Positions 6,483 to 15,217 of a stretch of DNA of 29,087 bases are shown here, piece by piece. The stretch is from the NCBI GenBank assembly GCA_021799555.1, contig JAJZAG010000005.1, positions 1 to 29,087 of the forward strand. The letters run 5' to 3'. Every line of letters starts with the position of its first letter. Position 1 is the first letter of the stretch. The notes below the pieces were generated by a model that was given only the letters and a program-made list of their open reading frames with translations, had not been told where the DNA came from and searched no databases. The position numbers and the translations under genes are program-made. This DNA is from Deltaproteobacteria bacterium. Lineage in GTDB: Bacteria > Desulfobacterota > Binatia > Binatales > Binataceae.

Positions 6483-8543
6483 ATGGACCACCCGGTTAGC
6501 ATAAGCATTGTTCGCTATATTGTCGTACTGCCGCTTATCGGCGCCGCGATAAATTTCCTGGCCGGTGCCTGGCTCCAGAAGACCTTCGGCAAACGCATCA
6601 TCTCCGTCCTCGGATGCGGTGTCGTAGCCCTCGCTTTCCTCCTCGCCGTGCGCGAGTTCTTCGCGATGCTAGCGCTCGCGCCTGATTCCCGCTTCATGCT
6701 CGATAGCTTGTGGCCGTGGATTCATTACGGCGGCCTCGATATCGATATCGCCTTTTGGCTCGACCCGCTCTCGATGGTGATGACGCTGGTCGTGACCGGC
6801 GTCGGCGGTCTGATTCACATCTACTCGACCGGCTACATGCACGAGGACGAATCGTATTGGCGCTTCTTCGGATGGCTCAATCTGTTCACTTTCGCGATGC
6901 TGGTGCTGGTGCTCGGCGACAACCTCTGGCTGATGTTCGTCGGATGGGAGGGCGTCGGGCTGTGCTCGTTCGCGCTGATCGGCTTCTGGTACAAGGTCTA
7001 TCCGAATACCACCGCCGGCAATAAGGCGTTTATCGTCAACCGCATCGGCGACTTGGCCTTCGTAATCGCGCTCTACAGCCTGTTCGCGGCGCTCGGCGCC
7101 GTTGGCCATCCCACGCTCGTCACGCGCGAGGTCGCCAAATACGCGCCGATGCTCGCCGGGATGCCCGGTTATCTCGGCATGACGATGGTCACATTCGTCA
7201 CGCTGATGATGTTCGCCGGCGCGACCGGAAAATCCGCGCAGATTCCCCTCTACGTATGGCTGCCCGACGCGATGGCGGGGCCGACTCCTGTCAGCGCCCT
7301 GATTCACGCGGCGACGATGGTCACCGCCGGCGTTTACATGGTCGCGCGGATGAACTTCATGTTCGTGATGGCGCCCGCGACCATGACGGTCGTAGCCGTC
7401 GTCGGCGGCCTGACCGCACTGTTCGCCGCAACGATCGGTATCGCCCAGAACGACATCAAGAAAGTTCTCGCTTACTCGACCGTCTCGCAGCTCGGCTACA
7501 TGTTCGCCGGCCTGGGCGTCGGCGCGTTCACCGCCGGCGTCTTCCACCTGATGACGCATGCGTTCTTCAAGGCCTGCCTATTCCTCGGCGCGGGTTCTGT
7601 AATCCACTCGATGGGCGGGGAGCAGGATATGCGCAAAATGGGTGGCCTGCGCCATCACATGCCGATCACGTTTGCGACTTTCCTTGCCGCCACGCTGGCG
7701 ATCTCGGGAGTGCCGCCGTTCGCCGGTTTCATGTCCAAAGACGAGATTATCTGGCAGGCCTTCGCTCACGGGCACACGGTCGTGTGGGGGATGCTGATGG
7801 TTGGCGCGGGGATCACCGTCTTCTACATGTTCCGGCAGGTCTATATGACCTTCTTCGGCGATTTTCGCGGCACCCACGAACAGGAGCATCATCTGCACGA
7901 ATCGCCTCCTTCGATCGCCTACGTGCTGGTCGTGCTCGGATTGCTATCGGTCTTCGGCGGTCTCGTCAAAATTCCCGACTTTATCGCGACCTTCAAACCG
8001 TTCGAGACTTTTCTCGAACCCGTCTTCAGCTCGCCGCTGACACGCCAGGTCGTCGAAAGCGGCATCCATAGCCGCGGCACCGAGGCCGCGCTCGGCTTCG
8101 TGACCTTCACGATGGTGGTGCTGGGATGGCTCGTCGCGGACCTGATGTACCGGCAGAAGACTATCGATCCCGAACGTTTCAGCGCGGCGTTCGGCGGCGT
8201 TCCCTACAATTGGGTGCTGAACAAATACTTCGTCGATGAGTTTTACGATTTCACGGTCGTGCGGCCCTATCTCGCGATGACGCGGGCGCTGGCGTGGTTC
8301 GACTTGCACGTTATTGACGGAGTCGTCAATCTCGTCGCGACGGTGACGGTTCTCGTGGCGTGGCTGTCGGGCTTGTTCGACAGCTACGTCGTCGATGGAC
8401 TCGTCAACGCCGCTTCGCTCGTCACGCTTGACGTCGGGGGAAGATTGCGCAAGCTGCAGACCGGATCGATTAACGGGTATCTATACGGAATTTTGGCCGC
8501 GGTGATGGTGATTCTGCTGGTGCGCGCGATGCTGCGCGTGTGA
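6483..8543 (+). CDS. nuoL: NADH-quinone oxidoreductase subunit L (antiporter-like)
   Basis: A 686-residue protein with many membrane spans, the distal antiporter-like proton pump of complex I. Family blocks include FVGWEGVGLCSFALIGFWY, the helix with the conserved lysine near ATGKSAQIPLYVWLPDAMAG, PTPVSALIHAATMVTAGVY, and YSTVSQLGYMFAGLG. The long C-terminal extension contains ALAWFDLHVIDGVVN and a final hydrophobic helix, as expected for the lateral helix and last span. A TTG directly precedes the ATG (6480), but the ATG at 6483 is the better start. Length is close to the usual 610-700. Confidence 0.96.
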   Translation: MDHPVSISIVRYIVVLPLIGAAINFLAGAWLQKTFGKRIISVLGCGVVALAFLLAVREFFAMLALAPDSRFMLDSLWPWIHYGGLDIDIAFWLDPLSMVMTLVVTGVGGLIHIYSTGYMHEDESYWRFFGWLNLFTFAMLVLVLGDNLWLMFVGWEGVGLCSFALIGFWYKVYPNTTAGNKAFIVNRIGDLAFVIALYSLFAALGAVGHPTLVTREVAKYAPMLAGMPGYLGMTMVTFVTLMMFAGATGKSAQIPLYVWLPDAMAGPTPVSALIHAATMVTAGVYMVARMNFMFVMAPATMTVVAVVGGLTALFAATIGIAQNDIKKVLAYSTVSQLGYMFAGLGVGAFTAGVFHLMTHAFFKACLFLGAGSVIHSMGGEQDMRKMGGLRHHMPITFATFLAATLAISGVPPFAGFMSKDEIIWQAFAHGHTVVWGMLMVGAGITVFYMFRQVYMTFFGDFRGTHEQEHHLHESPPSIAYVLVVLGLLSVFGGLVKIPDFIATFKPFETFLEPVFSSPLTRQVVESGIHSRGTEAALGFVTFTMVVLGWLVADLMYRQKTIDPERFSAAFGGVPYNWVLNKYFVDEFYDFTVVRPYLAMTRALAWFDLHVIDGVVNLVATVTVLVAWLSGLFDSYVVDGLVNAASLVTLDVGGRLRKLQTGSINGYLYGILAAVMVILLVRAMLRV

Positions 8544-8616
8544 GCGCACGCGCCCCTCGGCAGACGACAGGATCGCTCGCGGAGCTGTTCCGCGGGCCAC
8601 GAGAGCACTAGTCAAA

Positions 8617-10116
8617 ATGAGCCACGCCCTTACGCTGATCACATTCATTCCGGTGGCCGCGATGGTCATCATCCTGAGCCTCCCGCCTGCGCTCAAAGAC
8701 GGCGCCAAGTGGATTTCCGCCGTCGCCGCGGGCCTCCAGCTTCTGATCGCGCTCTGGATATTCCATCACTTCGACACCACGACCACGGCCGCCCAATTCG
8801 TCGACAAATTCGCGTGGATGCCCACCTATCACATCTCCTATTTCATGGGCGTGGACGGGATCAGCGTCTCGATGGTGCTGCTGACGGCGCTCATTTGCTT
8901 TATCTCCGTGTTCGCGAGCTTCGGGATCAACCGCGCCGAAAAAGCCTATTACGCGCTGCTGATGATGCTCGATGCGGGCATGATGGGCGTGTTCGTCTCG
9001 CTCGATTTCTTCCTGTTTTACATCTTCTGGGAAGTGATGCTGCTGCCGATGTACTTCCTGATCGGTGTGTGGGGTGGTCCGCGCCGCGAGTACGCCGCGA
9101 TCAAGTTCTTTCTCTACACGCTGCTCGGCTCGGTGCTGATCCTGCTGGCGATGCTGGGGCTGTACTTTTACGGCGCGCAGAACACCTTTGACATGACGGT
9201 GCTGGCGGCCAACGCCTCGCACTACACGATCGGCTTTCAGCGCGTGGTCTGGATCGCGCTGTTTATCGGCTTCGCGATTAAAATTCCCGCCTTCCCGTTC
9301 CATACCTGGCTGCCCGACGCGCACGTCGAGGCACCCACCGCGATTTCCGTGATCCTGGCGGGCGTGCTGCTCAAGATGGGCACCTACGGAATCCTGCGCG
9401 TCAACTTCGCGATCCTGCCCGCCGCGACCCACGAACTCGCGTGGCTGTTCCTCGGCGTGATCGGAACGATCAATATCGTCTATGGCGCGATGTGCGCGAT
9501 GGCGCAGACCGATTACAAAAAGCTTATCGCTTATTCCTCGATCAGCCACATGGGCTACGTGATGCTCGGAATCGCCTCGTTTACCGCCGCCGGTATCGAC
9601 GGCGCGGTCCTCCAGATGTTCAATCACGGCACGATCACGGCGATGCTCTTTATCCTGGTCGGCGTGATTTACGACCGCGCGCATCATCGCGAGATCGCCG
9701 GTTTCGGCGGACTCGCCCAGCAGATGCCGATCTACGCCGGGATGACCGGATTCGCCTTCTTCGCCGGCATGGGGCTGCCGGGATTGTCGGCGTTCATCTC
9801 GGAAGTCCTGGTCCTGATCGGCGCGTGGCAGACCTATCCGCTGATGACGGTATTCGCCGCCGCGACCGCGATTCTCACCGCCGGATACCTGCTCTGGACC
9901 TATCAGCGCATCTACCTGGGGCCGTTCAACGAAAAGTACAAGGGCTTTGCCGACCTCTCATTCCGCGAGGGCTTCACGCTCGTTCCGCTGGCGATTATCG
10001 TGCTCATCCTCGGCGTTTACCCGCACGCGATTTTGGGCCTGCTCGATACCTCGCTGGCGCATCTCAACCAGGTCGTGCTCTCGACGCCGGCCTCCGCAAT
10101 CGCGCTGCTGCACTGA
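8617..10116 (+). CDS. nuoM: NADH-quinone oxidoreductase subunit M (antiporter-like)
   Basis: A 499-residue, about 14-span proton-pumping subunit. Recognisable blocks are GVDGISVSMVLLTALICF, FYIFWEVMLLPMYFLIGVWG with the conserved glutamate, FAIKIPAFPFHTWLPDAHVE with the conserved lysine, APTAISVILAGVLLKMGTYG, and YSSISHMGYVMLG. A 73-base spacer after nuoL contains a small perfect hairpin (8578-8583 with 8589-8594) just before the binding site; I see no clear regulatory role for it. The next gene, nuoN, follows within 15 bases. Length is typical. Confidence 0.96.
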   Translation: MSHALTLITFIPVAAMVIILSLPPALKDGAKWISAVAAGLQLLIALWIFHHFDTTTTAAQFVDKFAWMPTYHISYFMGVDGISVSMVLLTALICFISVFASFGINRAEKAYYALLMMLDAGMMGVFVSLDFFLFYIFWEVMLLPMYFLIGVWGGPRREYAAIKFFLYTLLGSVLILLAMLGLYFYGAQNTFDMTVLAANASHYTIGFQRVVWIALFIGFAIKIPAFPFHTWLPDAHVEAPTAISVILAGVLLKMGTYGILRVNFAILPAATHELAWLFLGVIGTINIVYGAMCAMAQTDYKKLIAYSSISHMGYVMLGIASFTAAGIDGAVLQMFNHGTITAMLFILVGVIYDRAHHREIAGFGGLAQQMPIYAGMTGFAFFAGMGLPGLSAFISEVLVLIGAWQTYPLMTVFAAATAILTAGYLLWTYQRIYLGPFNEKYKGFADLSFREGFTLVPLAIIVLILGVYPHAILGLLDTSLAHLNQVVLSTPASAIALLH

Positions 10117-10131
10117 TTGGATGGGGCGCAG

Positions 10132-11619
10132 ATGGACCTCGGTAATTACGCGAGCTTGGCGCACTTCGGGCCCGAACTGGTGCTCGGAGGTGGAATCCTT
10201 CTCCTCGTAATTCTTGACCTGCTCATGGCCGATAAGCGCCGCCTAGGCGATATCGCGCTCTTGATCGCGGTCGTCGCACTGCTCTTGATCGCGATGGAGC
10301 CGGTGACGCCCGGCGCGTGGCTGTTCCATCGCATGCTCGTGTTCGATTCCTTCGCGATCTTCTTCCGCGCGCTTATCGCGCTCGCCGCGATTGTCGCAAT
10401 CTGGATGTCGATCGGCTCCGAGGAAGTCCTCGGATGCGATCAGGGCGAGTACTACGCGATCCTGCTCGCGAGCACCTTCGCGATGTTCCTGATGGCGGAG
10501 TCGGCCAATCTCTTGATGGCCTACCTCGCGTTGGAATTCGTCTCGCTCACCTCGTATATCCTGACCGGTTTTCTGCGCCATAACCGCCGCTCGCTCGAAG
10601 CCGCGCTCAAATATCTGATTTACGGCGGAGTCGCCTCGGGCACGATGATCTACGGGATGAGCTGGATCTTCGGAATTACCGGCTCGCTCGATTTCACCGT
10701 GATCAATCACGCCCTGACCACCCCCGGCGCGTTGCCGGTCCTGGCGGTCTTCATTTCGCTGGTGCTGATCCTGGCCGGGATGGGCTACAAGGTCGCCTCG
10801 GTGCCGTTTCACATGTGGGCCCCCGATGTCTACCAGGGCGCGCCGATTCCAATCACGACCTTTCTGGCGATCGGCTCGAAGGCCGCCGGCTTCGCCCTGT
10901 TGACCCGCTTTTTCTTCCCTGCGCTTTCGTCGCTGACGGCGGCCGGGAACTGGCAGGCGCTTAAGGGCGTCGATTGGCCCGAGCTTCTGCTGTTCATCTG
11001 CATGATTACGATGACGCTCGGCAATCTCGCCGCGCTGCAGCAATCCAACATGAAGCGCCTGCTGGCCTATTCTTCGATCGCGCAGGCAGGATACGCGTTG
11101 ATGGGCTTCGTCGTGCTGTCGAACGACGGAATCCGCGCGATGCTGTTTTACCTGTTCGCGTATTACGTGATGGACGCGGGCGCGTTCCTGGTCGTGATGA
11201 TCGTTGCGAACTCCACCGGACGCGAAGATATCGACGCCTACCGCGGGCTGGCGTGGCGCGGCGGAATCGTTCCCGCGGTAGCGCTGACGATCTTTCTCTT
11301 TTCACTCACCGGCATTCCGCTGACGATTGGATTTATCGGCAAATTCTATCTGTTCGCGGCCGTGATCCGTGGCCGCTTCTATCTGCTCGCGATTGTCGGC
11401 GTACTTAACTCGGTGGTCTCGCTCTACTATTACATGCGCCCGATCAAGACGATGTTTCTCGACACTCCGAACGGCGACGAAGGCGCGGTCACCGTGGACT
11501 TCTGGAACTACGGCCTGATGGGCGTGCTGGCCTGCGCCACAATCGTCCTCGGCCTCTACTGGGCCCCGGTCCTCGCCTTCGCCACCCGCTCCATGCACTT
11601 CTTCACCGGCCCCGTGTAA
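10132..11619 (+). CDS. nuoN: NADH-quinone oxidoreductase subunit N (antiporter-like)
   Basis: A 495-residue membrane subunit, the third antiporter-like pump of complex I. Family motifs are LMAYLALEFVSLTSYILTGF, the lysine-containing GYKVASVPFHMWAPDVYQGA, PIPITTFLAIGSKAAGFALL, YSSIAQAGYALMG and SLTGIPLTIGFIGKFYLF. The frame is open from a TTG at 10117 that follows the nuoM stop immediately. I prefer the ATG at 10132, which has a GGGG-containing binding site upstream. It is the last gene of the operon; the strand is then non-coding for over 1 kb. Confidence 0.95.
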   Translation: MDLGNYASLAHFGPELVLGGGILLLVILDLLMADKRRLGDIALLIAVVALLLIAMEPVTPGAWLFHRMLVFDSFAIFFRALIALAAIVAIWMSIGSEEVLGCDQGEYYAILLASTFAMFLMAESANLLMAYLALEFVSLTSYILTGFLRHNRRSLEAALKYLIYGGVASGTMIYGMSWIFGITGSLDFTVINHALTTPGALPVLAVFISLVLILAGMGYKVASVPFHMWAPDVYQGAPIPITTFLAIGSKAAGFALLTRFFFPALSSLTAAGNWQALKGVDWPELLLFICMITMTLGNLAALQQSNMKRLLAYSSIAQAGYALMGFVVLSNDGIRAMLFYLFAYYVMDAGAFLVVMIVANSTGREDIDAYRGLAWRGGIVPAVALTIFLFSLTGIPLTIGFIGKFYLFAAVIRGRFYLLAIVGVLNSVVSLYYYMRPIKTMFLDTPNGDEGAVTVDFWNYGLMGVLACATIVLGLYWAPVLAFATRSMHFFTGPV

Positions 11620-11638
11620 ACACCCGCGCTCCGAAAAA

Positions 11639-11670
11639 TCCCTCTTCCGCCGTAACGTGCGGGTGAGGGA
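11639..11670 (-). terminator. Imperfect hairpin after nuoN, REP-like, terminator-like on the - strand
   Basis: The outer stem TCCCTC (11639-11644) pairs with GAGGGA (11665-11670) and the inner stem CCGC (11647-11650) pairs with GCGG (11659-11662), with two mismatched bases per side. It begins 19 bases after the nuoN stop. Read on the - strand the stem is followed by ATTTTTCGG, so it looks more like a terminator for transcription arriving from the purU side. On the + strand it could still stop or protect the 3' end of the nuo message. Confidence 0.4.
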
Positions 11671-11729
11671 TATTCCGCCATCGTTCGCGCCAAGTGCCCC
11701 AAGCATCAGCACGATTCTCGAAGATAGTC

Positions 11730-11751
11730 CCCCTTCCCGCGCGGGAAGGGG
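11730..11751. repeat. Perfect 22-base palindrome
   Basis: Two 11-base halves, CCCCTTCCCGC and its exact reverse complement, meet without a loop. The sequence is strand-symmetric and lies in the non-coding spacer after nuoN. As RNA it would form a tight hairpin. Such C/G-rich palindromes are common in REP/BIME-type repeat families, and no protein-binding role can be inferred from one copy. Confidence 0.6.
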
Positions 11752-12148
11752 CCAGCGGTTAGGTCGAGGACTTCATCCCGCGCCGCGCGCCCTCTGATTC
11801 CGCTGGATTGCTCGCTTGCGGACGATGGCAAGATGGGCGTGCGCGCGCGCATCGATGAGTTTTCCAGCGGCAACCGATTCGCCGCCCGGACCGAGGAGAT
11901 GTCCGCGACGTGGCATGCGGAGTTTCAGCCGATGGGAGGAGGAGATGCGGATGGAAGCGGAAGCGTGGATCGAGCGGTTGCGCCTTGAGTGCTTCCGAAT
12001 CAGCCAGGCGAAACTCTCAGTCGCGATAGGATGTTCGGCGACGCCGAGCAGCGGGGCGGCGAGGCTTCGCTCTGGTTCGGCTTGCGTGCATCGCGGGTGG
12101 GGTGCTCGACCCTCGAGGGCGGCTGGATTGTTCCCTTCCATCAATAAT

Positions 12149-12172
12149 CGCGCGGCGCTTATGCGCCGCGCG
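12149..12172. repeat. Perfect 10-bp GC hairpin with TTAT loop
   Basis: CGCGCGGCGC (12149-12158) and its exact reverse complement (12163-12172) flank the loop TTAT. The stem is entirely G/C and therefore very stable. No T run follows on the + strand. On the - strand the stem is followed by ATTATTG, a weakly T-containing tail. It could stop transcription between the convergent nuo operon and purU, or belong to the repeat cluster. Confidence 0.5.
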
Positions 12173-12757
12173 GAATAAGGACCCTCACCTGACTTCTCCC
12201 TTTCAGGGCGAGGAATCAGATGGGCTGCGCGGGGCGCGGCGGAGTGCGCGCTTCGTAGTTCAAGTAATACTTTAACTGAAACGTGGAACTCGTTGTGCGC
12301 GTGAGGGATTCGGCGACCATAGCCACATTTGTTCATGGCTGAACAGTTCAGCCTTATGGCGGGGCCGATTTCGTGTAATTCTATCGGCATGAAACCCTCC
12401 CGCCATTACCCTCGATCGGCGTATCGCGGGAGTCCGGACCGCGTCCAGTACGCGGTTCTGGGCGCGATGGCCGGCTTTATCGGGGCGCCAGACCGCGGCG
12501 CAACGGCGTGCTTCTCCGGATTAGCGATTTTCGGCGGGGTGGCGCGCCTCGCTGGAACGCGATGCCTCGCCGCGGCGTCCGTCGCATCGGGGATTTTCCG
12601 GCGCGCGGGGGCGATCGACTCGGTGCGAAATCGCACCATACGAAGCCGTTGCGAAAAGGATATTATCCCGGCGGAGCCAAGCGAATCCTTCCCGGCGGTG
12701 CCCGCAAAAAACGCGAAACGAAGCCATCGCGGCGACGCCCGCCCGCGGCGCGCTCCG

Positions 12758-13621
12758 CTATTCGAACACGATCGTTCGATTGCGATGCGTCAGCACCTGC
12801 TTGTTCAGATGCGCTCGCACCGCCTTGGCCAGCACGCTCACCTCGAGGTCCTTGCCCTTGCGCGCGAGGTCGGCGACGCTGTCGCGATGGGTTATGGCGG
12901 TGGTCGCCTGCGCGATGATCGGGCCGGCGTCGAGCTCCTCGGTGACGTAGTGGGCGGTGGCGCCGATGAGCTTGACGCCGCGCTCGCGCGCCTGCTGATA
13001 GGGGCGCGAACCGGCGAAGGCGGGCAGAAAGCTGTGATGGATGTTGACGATCGGCTTGAGCCACGCGCGCAGGAAGTCGCCCGACAGCACTTGCATGTAG
13101 CGCGCGAGCACGACGGTATCGGCGTTGAGTTCGCCAAGGCGCTTGAGCAGCGCCGCCTCGGCGGCGGGCTTGCCGCCCTTGGGCACCGCGATAACCTCGA
13201 ACGGAACGTTGAATGGGCGCGCGAGCGGTTCGAGATCGGGATGATTGCTGATCACGCTGACCACGTCGGCGTCGAGCTCGAGGGCGTGATGGCGGCTCAG
13301 CAGATCGATCATACAGTGCGCCAGCCGCGAGACCATGATCACGATCCGCTCGCGGCGCGCGGCGTCGTGAAGGCTCCATCGGAGCTGCTCCCACGGCCGC
13401 AATCCGGCGAAGGACGCTTCGAGGTCGCGGGCCAGATCGGCGAACGGACGCGATTTGCTCTCGAAGTGGATGCGCCAGAAGAAGTGGCCGTCTTCGTCGT
13501 CGCTGTATTGGTCGGACGTGATAATGTTGCAATCGAGATCGAACAGGTGCCCGGCGACGCGCGCGATAATCCCGGGACGATCGATACAGGAGATCAGCAA
13601 AGTGGCTTTCGCAGCGGGCAT
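12758..13621 (-). CDS. purU: Formyltetrahydrofolate deformylase
   Basis: A 287-residue enzyme that hydrolyses 10-formyl-tetrahydrofolate to formate and tetrahydrofolate, supplying formate or balancing the one-carbon pool. An ACT domain fills residues 5-80 (LLISCIDRPGIIARVAGHLF). A formyltransferase domain follows from about residue 90 (RIVIMVSRLAHCMIDLL). The catalytic triad of this fold is present: Asn193 and His195 in VNIHHSFLPAF, and Asp231 in ELDAGPII; the His-Asp spacing of 36 is as expected. The ATG at 13621 gives the standard N-terminus, although the frame stays open far upstream as a shadow of rsmI. It diverges from rsmI across 72 bases. Length is normal. Confidence 0.96.
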   Translation of the reverse strand: MPAAKATLLISCIDRPGIIARVAGHLFDLDCNIITSDQYSDDEDGHFFWRIHFESKSRPFADLARDLEASFAGLRPWEQLRWSLHDAARRERIVIMVSRLAHCMIDLLSRHHALELDADVVSVISNHPDLEPLARPFNVPFEVIAVPKGGKPAAEAALLKRLGELNADTVVLARYMQVLSGDFLRAWLKPIVNIHHSFLPAFAGSRPYQQARERGVKLIGATAHYVTEELDAGPIIAQATTAITHRDSVADLARKGKDLEVSVLAKAVRAHLNKQVLTHRNRTIVFE

Positions 13622-13693
13622 CGCAGGACACCTCGAACGGATGTTGCGGGCAATTGTAATGGCGCGATGCGCCGGCGCACAATCCAAAGCGCG

Positions 13694-14563
13694 ATGGCGA
13701 TGAATGCGTATCCCGCCGGCGCCGGAGTCCTGTTCGTCGTCGCGACGCCGATCGGGAACCCGGCCGACCTCTCGCCGCGCGCGACTCAGGTCCTCGCCAC
13801 CGCCGATTGTGTTGTGTGCGAGGACACGCGGCGCACGGGCGCGATGCTCGCGGCGCATCAGATCCGGCGTCCGATGATTTCGTACTTCGAGCACAACGAA
13901 GCGCGCCGAATTCCCGAAATCGTCGGGCGGCTGCGCGCCGGCGAAACGCTCGCAGTCGTCACCGACGCCGGCACGCCGGCGATTTCCGATCCCGGCTACC
14001 GCCTGGTGCGCGCCGCGCTCGATGCCGGTGTACGAGTAGCCGCGGTTCCCGGACCCTCGGCGGCGATCGCGGCGTTGTCGATCGCGGGAATTCCGACCGA
14101 CCGTTTCGTCTTCGAGGGTTTTCTGCCGCCGCGCGACGCGGCGCGCCGGCGCCGGCTCGAGTCGCTCGCGCGCGAAGAGCGCACGCTCGTCTTCTACGAA
14201 GCGGGCCGCCGGCTCGGCGAGACGATCGCCGCGATGGCGGCGGCGTTCGGCGAGTTGCGCGACGCGGCGGTGATTCGCGAGATCAGCAAAACCTACGAAG
14301 AGACGATCCGCGGCGCGCTCGGCGAACTCGCGCGGCGCTTCGCCGAATCCGCGGCGCTCGGCGAAATCACGATCGTCGTAGCCGGCGCCAGCGAAGCGCA
14401 AGGCGCCGACCGATCGCCGGTAACGCTCGAGATGCTTCTCGCCGAAGGGGTAAGCCTCAAGCAGGCGAGCGCGATTATCGCGAAGCTCACCGGCCGCGGC
14501 CGCCGCGAGATCTATCAGAACGCGATCCGAAATCGCGAAGGAGGCGACCGGCAAGACGGATGA
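13694..14563 (+). CDS. rsmI: 16S rRNA (cytidine-2'-O)-methyltransferase
   Basis: A 289-residue SAM-dependent enzyme that 2'-O-methylates C1402 of 16S rRNA at the ribosomal decoding centre (YraL/RsmI group of the tetrapyrrole-methylase fold). Signatures in order: LFVVATPIGNPADLSPRA near residues 12-29, CEDTRRTG, VTDAGTPAISDPGYRLV, AVPGPSAAIAALS and FEGFLPPRD. The C-terminal helical tail LAEGVSLKQASAIIAKLTGRG is the usual RsmI HTH-like domain. The frame is open for 455 codons upstream, but that part is antisense to purU; the ATG at 13694 (or 13700) matches family starts. The gene diverges from purU. Confidence 0.95.
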   Translation: MAMNAYPAGAGVLFVVATPIGNPADLSPRATQVLATADCVVCEDTRRTGAMLAAHQIRRPMISYFEHNEARRIPEIVGRLRAGETLAVVTDAGTPAISDPGYRLVRAALDAGVRVAAVPGPSAAIAALSIAGIPTDRFVFEGFLPPRDAARRRRLESLAREERTLVFYEAGRRLGETIAAMAAAFGELRDAAVIREISKTYEETIRGALGELARRFAESAALGEITIVVAGASEAQGADRSPVTLEMLLAEGVSLKQASAIIAKLTGRGRREIYQNAIRNREGGDRQDG

Positions 14564-14642
14564 TGCGCATCGGCCAAATCAAGGCTGACTTGAAGTCGCG
14601 GGCGCGGTAAGGTTCAATGCCGCGAGGAATGGTCTAAGGTCG

Positions 14643-15140
14643 ATGCCGCTGAACAAGACAGACGCCACCGCGCCGCGCGCGCCGCAGCTCAAGGTGCTCG
14701 TGATCCACGGTCCCAACCTTAACCTGCTCGGCGCGCGCGAGCCTGAAATCTATGGATCGACGACGCTCAAGGATATCGACCGCGAGCTCAAGCGGCTTGG
14801 CGCCGAGCTTGGGATTACGGTGACGGCGTATCAGACGAACTCCGAAGGGGCGATCGTCGATAAGATTCAGAATGCGCGCGGCCGTGCCGACGTGATATTG
14901 ATCAACCCCGGCGCGTATACTCATACGAGCGTCGCGATCCGCGACGCGCTCAGCGCGGTGGCACTGCCGGCGATCGAGGTGCATCTGTCGAACGTGTACC
15001 GGCGCGAGCGCTTCAGGCATCGCTCGCTCGTCGCCGATATTGTAGTGGGCAGAATCATGGGTTTTGGCGCGGCGGGTTATTATCTTGCGCTGCGCGCCGC
15101 GCGCGAGCTTGGGGCGGCGTCCGCGCCGGAGCGGCATTGA
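14643..15140 (+). CDS. aroQ: Type II 3-dehydroquinate dehydratase
   Basis: A 165-residue enzyme that converts 3-dehydroquinate to 3-dehydroshikimate in the shikimate pathway. The type II signature is complete: VLVIHGPNLNLLGAREPEIYG at residues 18-38 carries the Asn, catalytic Arg and Tyr; INPGAYTHTSVAIRDAL lies in the middle; EVHLSNVYRRERFRH carries the catalytic His. The N-terminal 15 residues are a variable extension. The final tail after residue 150 is short and Ala-rich. It precedes accB by 77 bases, an arrangement (aroQ-accB-accC) seen in many bacteria and probably one transcript. Confidence 0.96.
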   Translation: MPLNKTDATAPRAPQLKVLVIHGPNLNLLGAREPEIYGSTTLKDIDRELKRLGAELGITVTAYQTNSEGAIVDKIQNARGRADVILINPGAYTHTSVAIRDALSAVALPAIEVHLSNVYRRERFRHRSLVADIVVGRIMGFGAAGYYLALRAARELGAASAPERH

Positions 15141-15217
15141 AGCCGCGCGCATCACGCGCCGCGGGCCGTGCTCCGCGCACAGGTCCGCATCGCGGCGCCG
15201 ATGATTTGGGAGACTCA

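Larger units (their letters stand above)
11620..12757. other. 1.1-kb non-coding convergent spacer
   Basis: This stretch separates the end of nuoN (+) from the end of purU (-). Open frames exist on both strands but show no recognisable protein, are rich in Arg, Pro and Ala, and mostly continue as shadows of neighbouring genes. Instead the DNA holds several inverted repeats and CCCTCACC / GAGGGA-type stretches: the hairpins at 11639-11670, 12149-12172 and about 12184-12212, the palindrome at 11730-11751, and a near-identical pair GTGCGGGTGAGGGATA (11657-11672) and GTGCGCGTGAGGGATT (12295-12310). The pattern resembles clusters of REP-type dispersed repeats. I see no tRNA and no convincing promoter. 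Confidence 0.55.

Noticed and set aside
8608..9687. A 359-codon - strand open frame across nuoM
   Set aside because: Antisense to a certain gene; His/Asp/Arg-rich low-information sequence.
11816..12178. A 120-codon + strand open frame in the same spacer
   Set aside because: No ATG or binding site at its start, no recognisable domain, and it runs through the GC hairpin at 12149-12172.
11773..12390. A 205-codon - strand open frame in the spacer after nuoN
   Set aside because: It contains the translated repeat sequences (a PRPEREKSGEG-like stretch) and no recognisable domain; more likely repeats than a gene.
12329..13693. A 455-codon open frame upstream of and in frame with rsmI on the + strand
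   Set aside because: It runs antisense to purU and through the non-coding spacer; no family motif, Arg/Ala/Pro-rich. The frame is open because of high GC content.
13622..14554. Upstream extension of the purU frame on the - strand
   Set aside because: It is the mirror image of rsmI. The ACT domain begins right at the ATG at 13621, so the extension is not translated protein.
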